DNA of 46,702 bases from Verrucomicrobia bacterium UBA1200 (GTDB lineage Bacteria; Verrucomicrobiota; Kiritimatiellia; RFP12; UBA1067): assembly GCA_002309765.1 (NCBI GenBank), contig DBXY01000043.1:2981-49682 (forward strand). Direction: 5' to 3'. Position 1 is the stretch's first letter. Each line of letters begins with the position of its first letter. The notes under the pieces were generated by a model. That model saw only the letters and a program-made list of their open reading frames with translations. It searched no databases and was not told the origin of the DNA. Shown here piece after piece: positions 8,634-17,441 of the stretch. Both the position numbers and the translations under genes were made by a program.

Positions 8634-9421
8634 TTGCGGGCAACCATAATTAGGGTGGAGGGAATGTGGTCAAGCTGTCCGCCGTGGTCGGCCCAGTCGT
8701 CGCTAGTGTACGGCGCGTCAACCACAGCCGGCGGCTCCGCAATGGCAGTGACTTCTAGTCCGGCGGCGCGAAGCCAACGGAACCAATCGGAAACCGGATA
8801 GGCGCGGGAAACAACCCGGCCGTAAATATCGTCCCGGACATCATCGGGCGGATTGAAATAATCCGTAAGGAACTGCCCGTCGAACACCGTACCAGAGTCG
8901 TCTTCCACCATGCCCTCGACCCAAGAGCCGTTGTAAAGCGGGTGGACGGTTGAAACCATCAGGGTTCCGCCGGGGTTCAGGAATTCCGCCATTTTCCGAA
9001 CGACCCGATCCGGGCGCCGGGCAAACTCAAGCGCGTGGGAACTGTGGACCAAATCGAAAGTCCGGCCCCGAAGCTTAAGGTGGAATTTCTCCAACGACGC
9101 CTCAAGCAGTTCAACCTTCACCTTTTCGCGCTCGGCCAAAGCCGCGGCGCGGGCAAGTTGTTGCGGCGAAATGTCGGCCGCCACGCAAACCGCGCCGCGT
9201 TTGGACAGCCAAATGCTGTTCTGCGCGGCACCGCATCCCAATTCCAGCGCGGTCATTCCTGGCCTGATTCGCGGCAAGAGCCGCAATTTACGCTCGCCGG
9301 GAATCTGCGGGCCGTAATGGAAATCGCCCACACTGATGCGGGTAATCTCATGGTAATAGCAGGAAAGGCTGTCCCAGTAAGACTGTTGGTTTTCGGGGAT
9401 GATTTCAGCGGGTTTGGACAT
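8630..9421 (-). CDS. Class I SAM-dependent methyltransferase
   Basis: A 263-residue cytoplasmic protein with a Rossmann-type methyltransferase fold (Methyltransf_11/25-like). Motif I is LELGCGAAQ (59-67). An acidic SAM-ribose residue lies in CVAADIS, and a motif IV-like segment is FDLVHSSHALEF. The 263-residue length is normal. It lies 15 nt downstream of the ABC ATPase gene and overlaps the DUF2723 start by 4 nt, so it is translated as part of the operon. Small-molecule or glycan methylation is possible; the substrate cannot be read from the sequence. Confidence 0.85.
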   Translation of the reverse strand: MSKPAEIIPENQQSYWDSLSCYYHEITRISVGDFHYGPQIPGERKLRLLPRIRPGMTALELGCGAAQNSIWLSKRGAVCVAADISPQQLARAAALAEREKVKVELLEASLEKFHLKLRGRTFDLVHSSHALEFARRPDRVVRKMAEFLNPGGTLMVSTVHPLYNGSWVEGMVEDDSGTVFDGQFLTDYFNPPDDVRDDIYGRVVSRAYPVSDWFRWLRAAGLEVTAIAEPPAVVDAPYTSDDWADHGGQLDHIPSTLIMVARK

Positions 9422-9436
9422 GGTTTCACATTGAAA

Positions 9437-10522
9437 TTACAGGCGCGGGCCTTCTGGTCTGAAAAGCGAAAGCGCCGCAGGGTCAAGAGCTAGCCGAACC
9501 GACTGTCCAGGGATAAGTTCCGGCCCCGGCGCCAGACGGGCGATAAAACGGAAGCCGTTTTCCAGCTGCACATGAAGGTCGGTCTCGGCCCCCATAGGCT
9601 CCACAACATCCACCGTGCCCGACAATTCTGCGGGTTCGGCATCACCGGCCAGACGCACTGATTCCGGGCGAAAACCCAATACCACCGGGCACGGCAGCGT
9701 CGGAAGTGCGGCGGCGGACGAATCCGGCACCGTAACGGAAACCGGATCGACGGAGAATCGCAGCCGGCCATCGACTTTGGACAAGACTCCCTCCAGCATG
9801 TTCATCGGCGGGGTTCCGATGAATCCCGCGACAAAGCGGTTGGCGGGACAACCGTACACCTCCAAGGGTGGCGCGACCTGCTGTATCCGGCCGCCGTCCA
9901 TCACCACAATACGGTCGCCCATGGTCATCGCTTCAACTTGGTCGTGGGTAACGTAAATCATGGTGGACTGGAGCTGGCGATGGATACGGCGGATTTCCGC
10001 GCGCATCTCGACCCGCATTTTTGCGTCAAGGTTAGACAGCGGCTCATCGAAAAGGAACACTTTTGGCCGGCGCACGATCGCCCGGCCCAGCGCCACCCGC
10101 TGACGCTGGCCGCCCGAAAGTTGTTTAGGCAGCCGACGCAAATAATCGGTCAACCCCAAGGCGGCTGCCGCCTCGCGGACCCGAAGGTCGATCTCCCGGC
10201 GCGGGAAGTGGCGAAGTTTCAGACCGAACGCCATGTTGTCGAAGACATTCATGTGCGGGTAAAGCGCGTAATTTTGAAACACCATCGCGATGTCGCGGTC
10301 TTTTGGGGGAATGTTGTTCACCACCCGCCCGTCAATCGCCACCGTACCGGATGTGATTTCCTCCAATCCGGCGACCATGCGCAGCGTGGTGGATTTGCCG
10401 CAACCGGACGGCCCCACCAACACCAAAAACTCGCCGTCGCGTATCGTCAGCGAAAAACCGTCCACCGCCAACCCGCCTTTGGCGTAACGTTTGCAAACCT
10501 CGGTTAAAACCACTTCCGCCAT
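9437..10522 (-). CDS. ugpC: UgpC/MsmX/MalK-type sugar ABC transporter ATPase
   Basis: A 361-residue ATPase of carbohydrate importers (CUT1). Walker A is GPSGCGKST (37-45), the Q-loop is in VFQNYALYPH, the signature is LSGGQ (135-139), and Walker B is FLFDE (156-160) followed by the D-loop SNLDA. An H-switch is in VTHDQVEA. The C-terminal ~120 residues are the regulatory TOBE/MalK-type beta domain. Multi-purpose ATPases of this kind often serve several permeases, including ones encoded elsewhere. The permease at 5053-7065 is a candidate partner because its EAA loop is intact. It starts 1 nt after the DUF2062 stop. The symbol is used for the family, not for a proven substrate. Confidence 0.9.
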   Translation of the reverse strand: MAEVVLTEVCKRYAKGGLAVDGFSLTIRDGEFLVLVGPSGCGKSTTLRMVAGLEEITSGTVAIDGRVVNNIPPKDRDIAMVFQNYALYPHMNVFDNMAFGLKLRHFPRREIDLRVREAAAALGLTDYLRRLPKQLSGGQRQRVALGRAIVRRPKVFLFDEPLSNLDAKMRVEMRAEIRRIHRQLQSTMIYVTHDQVEAMTMGDRIVVMDGGRIQQVAPPLEVYGCPANRFVAGFIGTPPMNMLEGVLSKVDGRLRFSVDPVSVTVPDSSAAALPTLPCPVVLGFRPESVRLAGDAEPAELSGTVDVVEPMGAETDLHVQLENGFRFIARLAPGPELIPGQSVRLALDPAALSLFRPEGPRL

Positions 10523-10523
10523 A

Positions 10524-11060
10524 TCAAACCTTTGTCCCGCGTTTTGCGCGCCGTTCCATCCGGAGCCGGATTCGGGGTGCCATGCGTTCCTGGTAACGGA
10601 CCACCGTCCACTTCACCAGATAGTAGGTAACCGGGGTCAACAGCAGCGCAAACAGCAACCCGCCGCAGAAGAAACTGCGGACAATCTCGCCGCTGACCAC
10701 GCGAATCGCCTCCCAGCTGCGTTCGTGCAAAGCGTAGGCAATGGTCTTGCGGATCATCGCGAGTGATAAGTCACCGCCCAAAATGCGGTTGCCGACCCAA
10801 CATTGCAAAGGGTAGATGAAGAAGATAGTGAAATGGTTGGTGATGAAGGTTCCGAGCGTGGCGCCCACCTTGCTGGCGCGGCAAACGAAAGACAACGGGA
10901 TGGAGATGGCAAGCTGACCGCCAAAGGGCAGGGCGCATCCGCAGAAAATCCCCAAGGCCCACCCTCTGGCGATGTATTCCGGGGTGGCTTTTTCGCCCAC
11001 AATCTTGTGGTACACCGCCACCCAAAGCCGCTTAAAACTCCAATTCGACATATCCCCCAT
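10524..11060 (-). CDS. DUF2062 membrane protein
   Basis: A 178-residue protein of the DUF2062 family. The family pattern is visible: amphipathic N-terminus, then ARGWALGIFCGCALPFGGQL, then a membrane segment with TFITNHFTIFFIYPLQCWVG and a C-terminal TM helix (~residues 140-160). The family's function is unknown, though members often sit beside lipid or glycan transferases. Two start codons are possible, at 11060 and 11051 (MGDMSNW versus MSNW). Neither has a strong ribosome site. It is third in the folD operon. Confidence 0.85.
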   Translation of the reverse strand: MGDMSNWSFKRLWVAVYHKIVGEKATPEYIARGWALGIFCGCALPFGGQLAISIPLSFVCRASKVGATLGTFITNHFTIFFIYPLQCWVGNRILGGDLSLAMIRKTIAYALHERSWEAIRVVSGEIVRSFFCGGLLFALLLTPVTYYLVKWTVVRYQERMAPRIRLRMERRAKRGTKV

Positions 11061-11077
11061 CCCAGCGCCGGAACCGA

Positions 11078-11380
11078 CTACAGCAACATCCGCACCCCGC
11101 GCACCGCCTTAACCTCTGCATCGATCCCGGCCAGCTCCCCAAAACTGGCCACCTCCACGGAAACCCCGAACGCCTGATAGCGTCCGCCGGAAGACGCCTG
11201 CGACTTCTCCCAAGGCGAAACCACCTTGTAACGCTCCAGCACGGCGGCCATCGCTTCGGAATCGAAAATCTCCACCTCCACAATCACCCGCATCGGGAAA
11301 ACCGCCGGATATTCCACCTCCTGCCGTGAGGTTTGCGGTTCGCGCTCGTTCCGAAAAGAATCCTTTGCCAGAAAAGCCAT
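11078..11380 (-). CDS. DUF493/YbeD-family protein
   Basis: A 100-residue small cytoplasmic protein. The pattern VEYPAVFPMRVIVEV near residue 25 and the C-terminal GRYQAFGVSVEVASF...VRGVRMLL match the DUF493 (YbeD/HP0495) ACT-like alpha-beta fold. The E. coli relative YbeD is linked to the lipoyl pathway by neighbourhood only, so the role is unproven. The start codon follows the folD stop directly (TGAATG), and its AGGAG ribosome site lies inside the last folD codons, so translation is coupled. Confidence 0.8.
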   Translation of the reverse strand: MAFLAKDSFRNEREPQTSRQEVEYPAVFPMRVIVEVEIFDSEAMAAVLERYKVVSPWEKSQASSGGRYQAFGVSVEVASFGELAGIDAEVKAVRGVRMLL

Positions 11381-12262
11381 TCACTTGCTCCTTTGCGCCG
11401 AAGCCAAAGTGTTGTAAAGCAGCATGGTGATGGTCATGGGGCCGACCCCGCCCGGAACCGGAGTGATTACCGAGGCGATCTTGCTCACCGCGTCGAAATC
11501 CACATCCCCCGACAAACGGTAGCCGCGGGAACGGGTAGGATCCGGAATACGGTTAACCCCGACATCAATAACCGCCACCCCCGGCTTGACCATATCGGCG
11601 GTCACGGTGTTCGGATGTCCGGCGGCAACCACCAAAATGTCCGCCTGCCGGGTGAACACCGACAAATCCGGCGTGCCGGTGTGGCAAACCGTGACCGTGG
11701 CGTTGCAACCCGGGGTTTTGCGCATCAGCAACTGCGCGACCGGCTTACCGACGATGTTGCTGCGTCCGACCACCACCACATGGCGTCCGGAAGTCTCCAC
11801 GCCCGCCCGCTCCAACAGTTTAATCACCCCGTGCGGGGTACAGGGCAGAAAACTTTGCTCCCCGATCACCATGCGGCCCACGTTTTCCGGAGTGAACCCG
11901 TCAACATCCTTCTCCGGGCTGATGGCGCCGATCACCGCGCTCTCGTCGATTCCTTTAGGCAGCGGCAACTGCACCAGAATACCGTGGATTTTGGGATCAA
12001 GATTCATCCGCCGCACAATGGCGACAACGTCATCCTGCGAAGCCTCCTCCGGCAACCGTATGTCTTCCGAATACATCCCGGCCTCGGTGCAGGCTTTCTC
12101 CTTTGCGGTGACATACGAGATTGAAGCCGGATTCGCCCCGACCAATATCACGCCCAAACCGGGGGTTATGCCGAAATCGCGTTTCAGCTCCGCCACTTTC
12201 GCCGCAATGTCGGCCCGCATTTCAGCCGCCAGTTTTTTGCCGTCCAGAATAACTGCGCCCAT
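11381..12262 (-). CDS. folD: Bifunctional methylenetetrahydrofolate dehydrogenase/cyclohydrolase FolD
   Basis: A 293-residue cytoplasmic enzyme that interconverts 5,10-methylene-, methenyl- and 10-formyl-tetrahydrofolate with NADP(H). Catalytic Y50 and K54 are in SYVTAKEK. The folate-site motif is ILVQLPLPKGID, followed by DVDGF. The NADP-binding region is VVVGRSNIVGKP, and the C-terminal signature is TPVPGGVGPMT. The ATG at 12262 is preferred over the TTG at 12265 because AAGGAG then lies 6 nt away. It is the first gene of a six-gene operon with a promoter at 12292-12319. Confidence 0.97.
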   Translation of the reverse strand: MGAVILDGKKLAAEMRADIAAKVAELKRDFGITPGLGVILVGANPASISYVTAKEKACTEAGMYSEDIRLPEEASQDDVVAIVRRMNLDPKIHGILVQLPLPKGIDESAVIGAISPEKDVDGFTPENVGRMVIGEQSFLPCTPHGVIKLLERAGVETSGRHVVVVGRSNIVGKPVAQLLMRKTPGCNATVTVCHTGTPDLSVFTRQADILVVAAGHPNTVTADMVKPGVAVIDVGVNRIPDPTRSRGYRLSGDVDFDAVSKIASVITPVPGGVGPMTITMLLYNTLASAQRSK

Positions 12263-12291
12263 CAAAAACTCCTTACGCTCGTAAAATTAAA

Positions 12292-12319
12292 AGTATATCA
12301 TCTTTTGGGCTGGGTTCAA
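12292..12319 (-). promoter_or_regulatory. Sigma70-like promoter of the folD operon
   Basis: On the minus strand, TTGAAC (12319-12314) and TATACT (12297-12292) have a 16-nt spacer. The folD start is 29 nt downstream of the -10. Confidence 0.6.
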
Positions 12320-12343
12320 GCAGGAAATCAAAGCCGACGGCGT

Positions 12344-12377
12344 AAAAACGGCGGCGGGGCGTACCAGCCCTGCCGCC
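12344..12377 (-). terminator. Rho-independent terminator of the Tat oxidoreductase gene
   Basis: Read on the minus strand: a 10-bp GC stem (ggcggcaggg/ccccgccgcc, one mismatch) with a short loop is followed by GTTTTTA. It lies about 60 nt past the oxidoreductase stop and upstream of the folD promoter. Confidence 0.75.
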
Positions 12378-12437
12378 ATTGCCCAGAACCAAGTTTTTTC
12401 GCCATCCGTAACGGACGCGATTATCGCCACGAACGGG

Positions 12438-13802
12438 TTAGCCGATAAGGTCCCAACCGGCACGGAAACGCGGCCTCAACAGCGCGTTCGCCGCATCGCT
12501 GTTGGTGAACCGCCCCGCCTGTTGATCCCATTTGAGTTCTCCATCAATCCGCTGGGAGATGCAGCCTAAAAGAACCATCTCGGTCAACGGCACCGAATGG
12601 TCGAAATGCGACAACGGTTTCGCGCCGCCCCGGACGGCTTCCGCGAATTCCCAATGGTGGTTTTTGACGCGGGGCAAAGTCTGGGGCAAATCTTTGGTCG
12701 CGGGATGGATGCCGTTACCGACGAACTTGTCCTCGCCGTTTAGTGAAATGGAACCGTTGTACCAAGTACCCTTGTCACCTACGATCAACGTACCGCCCAT
12801 GGTGTCGCCACGCCCCTTAAGAAGCCGTTTGCAAGTTTCGGGATCGGGGCTGGTCTTGCCGTCATACCAGTAGATAGTGACCGGCGTTTTCTGGGCGGCG
12901 GAAGTGACAACCGTTTTGACGGTGGTTGCGGCAGGATAGGTCTCGGCAAATTTTGGCGTGGTCTTGACCGTCTCGACCGTCAGTACATGCTGCAACTGAA
13001 GACCGCGGAAGAAGAAACTCATCGAATGGCAGGCGATGTCCCCCAACGCACCGGTCCCGAAATCGAACCAACCGCGCCACTTGAATGAATGGTAAACCCC
13101 GGCCTTGAAGGGACGCTCGGGGGCGACACCGAGCCAAAGGTCCCAATCCAGACTGTCCGGGACGGGGTCGCTACCGTCGGGACGGTTCAATCCCTGCGGC
13201 CAAATCGGCCGGTCGGTAGTAACGTGGATTTCGGAGACGGTTCCCAACACGCCAGACTGCAGCACTTCGATGTTTCGGCGCTGGTTGTCCGTACCGTTTC
13301 CGTTGTTACCCATCTGGGTCATAACGCCGCATGCCGATGCGACCTCCTTAAATCGCTCGGCCTCCCAAAAGGTTCGAACCAAAGGTTTCTCGACATACAC
13401 GTGACATCCGCGGCGCATTGCAGCGATCGCAGCGGTAGCGTGCATATGGTCGGGAGTTGAAACCACCACCGCGTCCAAATCCTTCTCCTTGTCCAGCATC
13501 TTCCGAAAGTCCTGGTACTGGCGAACATTCGGGCAACGTTCCTTGACCTTATTCGACGCCGACCGGAGCGCGTTTTTGTCGACATCGCACAACGCGACAA
13601 TCTCCTCGCCCAAGGCATAGAACTCACTCAGGTTGGCTCCGCCGCGGCCGCCCGAACCGATAAACGCCATCCGCAGTTTTTCGCCCTTTTGGCGGAATCC
13701 GGCCTTTCGAAGGATCGGTTGTTCAGCGCCCAACGCTGGCAAAGTCAAACTTGCGGCAGACAATCCTCCGACTTGAAGAAAATCACGACGGGAAAAATTC
13801 AT
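12438..13802 (-). CDS. Tat-exported Gfo/Idh/MocA-family oxidoreductase
   Basis: A 454-residue NAD(P)-dependent oxidoreductase of the sugar or cyclitol type. The start at MNFSRRDFL gives a twin-arginine signal (RRDFLQVGG, cleavage near LPALGA) and a ribosome site GGAG 7 nt upstream; the longer frame upstream lacks both. The Rossmann motif is FIGSGGRGG (48-56). STPDHMH precedes the cofactor/substrate motif EKP (138-140). Tat export suggests the cofactor is bound before secretion. This class is expanded in Planctomycetes-Verrucomicrobia relatives and usually acts on glycans or cyclitols; the substrate is unknown. A second member lies at 33976-35469. Confidence 0.9.
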   Translation of the reverse strand: MNFSRRDFLQVGGLSAASLTLPALGAEQPILRKAGFRQKGEKLRMAFIGSGGRGGANLSEFYALGEEIVALCDVDKNALRSASNKVKERCPNVRQYQDFRKMLDKEKDLDAVVVSTPDHMHATAAIAAMRRGCHVYVEKPLVRTFWEAERFKEVASACGVMTQMGNNGNGTDNQRRNIEVLQSGVLGTVSEIHVTTDRPIWPQGLNRPDGSDPVPDSLDWDLWLGVAPERPFKAGVYHSFKWRGWFDFGTGALGDIACHSMSFFFRGLQLQHVLTVETVKTTPKFAETYPAATTVKTVVTSAAQKTPVTIYWYDGKTSPDPETCKRLLKGRGDTMGGTLIVGDKGTWYNGSISLNGEDKFVGNGIHPATKDLPQTLPRVKNHHWEFAEAVRGGAKPLSHFDHSVPLTEMVLLGCISQRIDGELKWDQQAGRFTNSDAANALLRPRFRAGWDLIG

Positions 13803-13995
13803 CTTCTTTCTCCATTCATCTGTTTGCGCAACCGACGGAAACCTTTGGCGCAACATCCGCTGCACACCCCAACCCGACGGCACTTTTTCAAAAGTTGAGT
13901 AAAGTTTAACAATTTTCGAACGGGAGCGCAACCGTAAAATACAGCGAATTACGTACTAAAATCCCGTGGAGTTTGCAGAAGTAATCGCACCGGTT

Positions 13996-14520
13996 TTACT
14001 TGTCCCTGCAACTATTGAAGACTTCTTCCGCTGTCATGGCGGCAGGGTAACGTTCATCTTTTATTATCCATTTCTCGTAAAACTCAATATCGATAGTCCT
14101 AAACGGCTCGTCCCCGCAAAAGACGCGGACTTTACCGTCGGAGAAATCCAGCCGTCCGCCATGTCGCCACGGCCACACTTCGTGATCAACATAGTAGAAC
14201 AGCCACCCGCCATAGGCGTTTCGGATGTACAAATTGACGCTGTAAGGCTCGCCCGTGCAGACTTGGAACAGAACGTATTCACGCCCGTCCGGTGTCGTAC
14301 CATGATCCAGTATCCGTTCGTGCCGTGCGCTGAACATATCTGCACCAAGTATGGCAAGTCCACACGACAAAACAAGCCATATCATCCCTACGGCCATACG
14401 CAATCGCCTTTTCCGTTTCACGCCTGTAAAAAGAAGCCAAATCGGAAACAGAAAAAGCAAAGTCAGGACAACACACCAGATAAGTATAAACAGGAATATT
14501 TCTAACCATAGGGTATTCAT
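13996..14520 (-). CDS. Hypothetical membrane protein
   Basis: A 174-residue protein of unrecognised family. Two hydrophobic helices (residues ~5-32 and ~42-60) are separated by a basic loop VKRKRRLR. A ~110-residue soluble domain rich in aromatic residues follows (YVLFQVCTGEPYSVNLYIRN, GGWLFYYVD). That domain is probably outside, with both helices as an anchor. Base use is more AT-rich than its neighbours. No clear ribosome site precedes the ATG at 14520. It stands alone between the Tat oxidoreductase and the fucosidase. Confidence 0.55.
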   Translation of the reverse strand: MNTLWLEIFLFILIWCVVLTLLFLFPIWLLFTGVKRKRRLRMAVGMIWLVLSCGLAILGADMFSARHERILDHGTTPDGREYVLFQVCTGEPYSVNLYIRNAYGGWLFYYVDHEVWPWRHGGRLDFSDGKVRVFCGDEPFRTIDIEFYEKWIIKDERYPAAMTAEEVFNSCRDK

Positions 14521-14575
14521 TTCAGATGTGGCTCGTTTGTATGGGGTAGTGTCTGGTGGTCAAGCCAACAGTCGA

Positions 14576-16297
14576 TTAGATCACATCGACTTCCGCAACG
14601 GCGAGGCGGTCGTTCACGGGCAGAGCGTGCGTCGCGACAAAGCGGAAGTAGCGTGCCTTGACGGGCTTCGCAAACTCCACCTTGCGCGTCTTGCGCGATT
14701 CCATCACGTCGGGAAAATTCCCCTCGCCCGCCTTCGTCCAGTTCGTGCCGTCAAGCGACACCCAGAACTCGCATGTGTCAACCACGCCGACGCTGCACGA
14801 CGCCGGACGCGGCGTGTAGGAGAATCCGCGCAACTCGCGCACAGCCCCGCAGTCCACCGTGAAGCTCTGCGGCGGGGGAAGCGGATCATGATCCTTCATT
14901 GGCTCGGGATGCGAATGCCACAACGAATTCAAGTTGCCGTCGATCGCCGCCGATGCATTGCCGGGATTCTTGCACGTCTCCCCAACGATCTTCCACATCT
15001 GCCGCGTCCCCGGTTCCACGTACTGCGCCAGCTCCTTGCCGCCGAGCGGGAATCGCACAACAATGTCGGAGACATCGCCTTCGGGACGTACACCCATCCC
15101 CAACGTTATCTTCTTACCATCGAGCAGGAACGAGAACTCCTTCACCGCCGGATCGAGGAAGTGGATGTAGAGCATATCGCCCTTGCGCGTGGAGACCACC
15201 TTCTGGCCCATTGACACGCCGCCAGCCTTCGTGCCGTATATCGAGTCGCCGTTCATCTCGAACCACTTGCCAATTCCTTCGAACACCTCGACGGCCTTGG
15301 CGGGAATCTGCCCGGAACCATCCGGACCGATGTTGAGGAGGAGGTTGGATCCTTTCGCGGCGGCGCGGACGATCAGCGCGACGGACTCCTCCGCCGTAAG
15401 GAACCGTTTTTCGCCGATCTTATAGCCCCACACGCCAGCTTGGATCACGTCGCACTGCTCCACAGGACGATCATCGAGGAGCGGCTGGTGCTTCGAGAAC
15501 ATTGTCCCCTCGCCCGGCAGGTCGCGTTCGAAGAGCTGGATGTCCTCCTTTGGACGCGGCGCACGGTGGTTGTTGTTCGCTACGAGGACCTTGCGCGAGT
15601 GGATAAGGTCGAAGATGTCGTCGAACTCCCAGTCGAACGTGCCGCCGCGATCCTTGTCGAGGTGGTCCCACTCGCCGTCGAACCAGATGTTGATGGGATG
15701 GTAGTTGTCGAGCAACTCCGTGATCTGGCCCATCATGTAACGCTTGTACGAGGCGTAGTCCGGATGCTGCCCCTTGATAGGCACCTTGAGCCAGGCGCCG
15801 CCCGGCGTATAGTCGCTGCGGTGCCAGTCGAGGAGCGAGTAGTAGAGGGAGAGCTGGATGCCCTCGGCCTTGCACGCCTCGGCGAGCTCGCCGATGATGT
15901 CGCGCTTGAACGGCGTGGAGCCTATGTTGTAGTCATCCATCTTCGAGGGCCAGAGCGCAAAGCCGTCGTGGTGGCGCGCGGTGATTGTGATGTACTTCGC
16001 GCCAGACCGTCTGACGATCCGCGCCCATTCGCGCGCGTCATACTTCGACGGATAGAAGCCGTATACCATGCGTTCGTAGGCGTCGCGGTCGAGTTTGCCG
16101 CTGTGCAGGTACCACTCGCCCTGCGCATAGTTGGCGTATATTCCCCACACGATGAACACGCCGTAACGCTGTTCGGCGAATTTCTCCCTCGCCTCAAGGT
16201 TCCACTTCTCGGGCTTGTACTCCGCCGCATTCGCCGCGACGGACAGCGCGGCGAACGCCGCAATGATGCCAGATTTCATCTTCATCTCCTGTTTCAT
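14576..16297 (-). CDS. Secreted GH29 alpha-L-fucosidase with C-terminal F5/8-type domain
   Basis: A 573-residue glycosidase releasing terminal alpha-L-fucose from glycans. The start MKQEMKMKSG gives a signal peptide ending SVAANA and an AAGGGG ribosome site 7 nt upstream. The GH29 barrel (residues ~30-360) shows ARHHDGFALWPS (107-118) and the nucleophile D207 in WFDGEW. A small beta domain follows. Residues ~440-573 form a discoidin-like F5/8 domain (NASAAIDGNLNSLWHS, VSLDGTNW, ARYFRFVA), which usually binds glycans. Codon use favours AAG and CTC, unlike the 0-14 kb genes. It may act on host mucin or algal fucans. Confidence 0.9.
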   Translation of the reverse strand: MKQEMKMKSGIIAAFAALSVAANAAEYKPEKWNLEAREKFAEQRYGVFIVWGIYANYAQGEWYLHSGKLDRDAYERMVYGFYPSKYDAREWARIVRRSGAKYITITARHHDGFALWPSKMDDYNIGSTPFKRDIIGELAEACKAEGIQLSLYYSLLDWHRSDYTPGGAWLKVPIKGQHPDYASYKRYMMGQITELLDNYHPINIWFDGEWDHLDKDRGGTFDWEFDDIFDLIHSRKVLVANNNHRAPRPKEDIQLFERDLPGEGTMFSKHQPLLDDRPVEQCDVIQAGVWGYKIGEKRFLTAEESVALIVRAAAKGSNLLLNIGPDGSGQIPAKAVEVFEGIGKWFEMNGDSIYGTKAGGVSMGQKVVSTRKGDMLYIHFLDPAVKEFSFLLDGKKITLGMGVRPEGDVSDIVVRFPLGGKELAQYVEPGTRQMWKIVGETCKNPGNASAAIDGNLNSLWHSHPEPMKDHDPLPPPQSFTVDCGAVRELRGFSYTPRPASCSVGVVDTCEFWVSLDGTNWTKAGEGNFPDVMESRKTRKVEFAKPVKARYFRFVATHALPVNDRLAVAEVDVI

Positions 16298-16326
16298 CTC
16301 GGATCCCCTTTCTAGTTTGGTTTTAG

Positions 16327-16400
16327 ACAGGATTGACATGATTTACAAGATTAAAATTCCCATCCGTTTCCCATAATCCTAACAATCCTATTAATCCTAT
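16327..16400. repeat. Paired, inverted 9-nt-period repeat elements
   Basis: On the plus strand, 16327-16353 is three 9-nt units (acaggattg-acatgattt-acaagatta). On the minus strand, 16400-16374 is three more (ataggatta-ataggattg-ttaggatta). The two face each other and can pair imperfectly across a ~20-nt loop. They lie just upstream of the fucosidase and overlap the last codons of the next gene. Other single copies are at 17057, 18020 and 20789. Confidence 0.6.
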
Positions 16401-16924
16401 CCAAAACTTTCCGACTCCTTTTTTGTGTCATCATAGGAAACAACATACAAATGGGCAAGGTTAACATCGTAGAGAAAGCGCCGCACATCGTCCTCGGTTA
16501 CACCCTTCTTCGCCATCAATGTAATGCGTTCGTATGGTAGCCCCTTCTTATCCCTAGCCTTAACAACGAAGTAACGCCGTCCGTCGCGCGTTTCGAACGA
16601 GAGGGATATAATGTTATTTACATCTATTCTATCGATCCATTTTTCGGTGATGATAACCTGGCCAGGCAATGCATCAAGCATGGGTGCCAACCCGTAAAAA
16701 AAGAAAATGACCATAGGAGTTGAGATTACCCGTCCCCATGTCAGCGTCTCCTGAGTTTCAGGGTAAATTATCCTAGCTGCGACAAGAACGGCAAGCACGA
16801 TTAGACAATATACCCCCAACCTCCACATCGGCGGCATAAGCTTGTAGCCTTGGCGAACTCTCTCCTTGCCGACTTCCCAATCCCAAGGCTCGTTCCATGA
16901 AATGCTCTTAGGAAAAATGCCCAT
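16397..16924 (-). CDS. Hypothetical membrane protein
   Basis: A 175-residue protein of unknown family. Two hydrophobic segments (residues ~34-52 and ~66-84) follow an aromatic N-terminus. A soluble C-terminal half has VIITEKWIDRIDVNNI and ARDKKGLPYERITL. The layout resembles a bacterial PH-like or YcxB-like membrane-tethered domain, but this is only a layout similarity. The ATG at 16924 is preferred to the GTG one codon earlier. Its last codons fall in an intergenic repeat, so the true C-terminus may have been altered by repeat insertion. Confidence 0.6.
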   Translation of the reverse strand: MGIFPKSISWNEPWDWEVGKERVRQGYKLMPPMWRLGVYCLIVLAVLVAARIIYPETQETLTWGRVISTPMVIFFFYGLAPMLDALPGQVIITEKWIDRIDVNNIISLSFETRDGRRYFVVKARDKKGLPYERITLMAKKGVTEDDVRRFLYDVNLAHLYVVSYDDTKKESESFG

Positions 16925-16930
16925 CACTCT

Positions 16931-17050
16931 TTACCTCTTTTCGTCACACTGGGCGTTTTTATATACTTCCTCAAGGTATGCTGGCCCAAAGTGCCGCTGC
17001 ACGGCCATTGCCGCCCCAATGACCTTATAGCATATTTCATCAACATTCAT
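16931..17050 (-). pseudogene. GxxExxY protein, N-terminal stub
   Basis: A 39-codon frame starting at ATG (17050) encodes DEICYKVIGAAMAVQRHFGP, directly followed by AYLEEVYKNA, which is the start of the GxxExxY family (PD-(D/E)XK-like, PF13366). GPAYLEEVY is the family signature. The rest (~80 residues, including the nuclease-like core) is missing, and the frame ends in unrelated codons. Its 5' end overlaps the preceding gene by 11 nt. It was not predicted as a long frame and is easy to miss. Confidence 0.6.
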
Positions 17051-17441
17051 AATTCTTAATCCTGTCAATCTCTCTGTTCGCGTTTTTTCCATTTATTCCC
17101 CAACCAAGAAGCTCTAAATGCCTGCAAGCATCACACCCCGTTGCCACTGCCAATGCCCCTGGAGTCATCTTAAAGCCCCTTAACGCCCCATTCCTAAACT
17201 TAAGCTCTACATCGGCGTGGGCACATTCAACTCCCCGAAGCTTCTCGAGCAGTTTTTCATAATCTTCCAAAGAAGCTTCTCCACCGGGATACGAATATGT
17301 TGCGTAAAAGAACCTGCACAATCCATCCGGATTCCCGACCGCCTCAAAATCGACCGTCATGCTCTCCGCCGCAGACGGGTCGTCCAAGAACGACAATGGC
17401 ATTTTAACTGTCTTCCACTCAATCTTACCAAATGGCCACAT
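17040..17441 (-). CDS. Hypothetical small soluble protein
   Basis: A 133-residue protein, mostly alpha-beta and without a signal peptide, of no recognised family. It has a mixed-charge segment EDYEKLLEKLRGVECAHADV near residues 58-77 and three cysteines near the C-terminus (CDACRHLELLGWG, NYEC). The 3' end coincides with the start of the GxxExxY stub. It could be an accessory or immunity-type protein, but nothing in the sequence proves that. Confidence 0.5.
   Translation of the reverse strand: MWPFGKIEWKTVKMPLSFLDDPSAAESMTVDFEAVGNPDGLCRFFYATYSYPGGEASLEDYEKLLEKLRGVECAHADVELKFRNGALRGFKMTPGALAVATGCDACRHLELLGWGINGKNANREIDRIKNYEC
17057..17074 (-). repeat. 9-nt-period dispersed repeat (two units)
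   Basis: On the minus strand gagagattg-acaggatta is a shortened copy of the element at 18020 and 20789. It lies within the 3' end of the preceding small gene. Confidence 0.45.
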
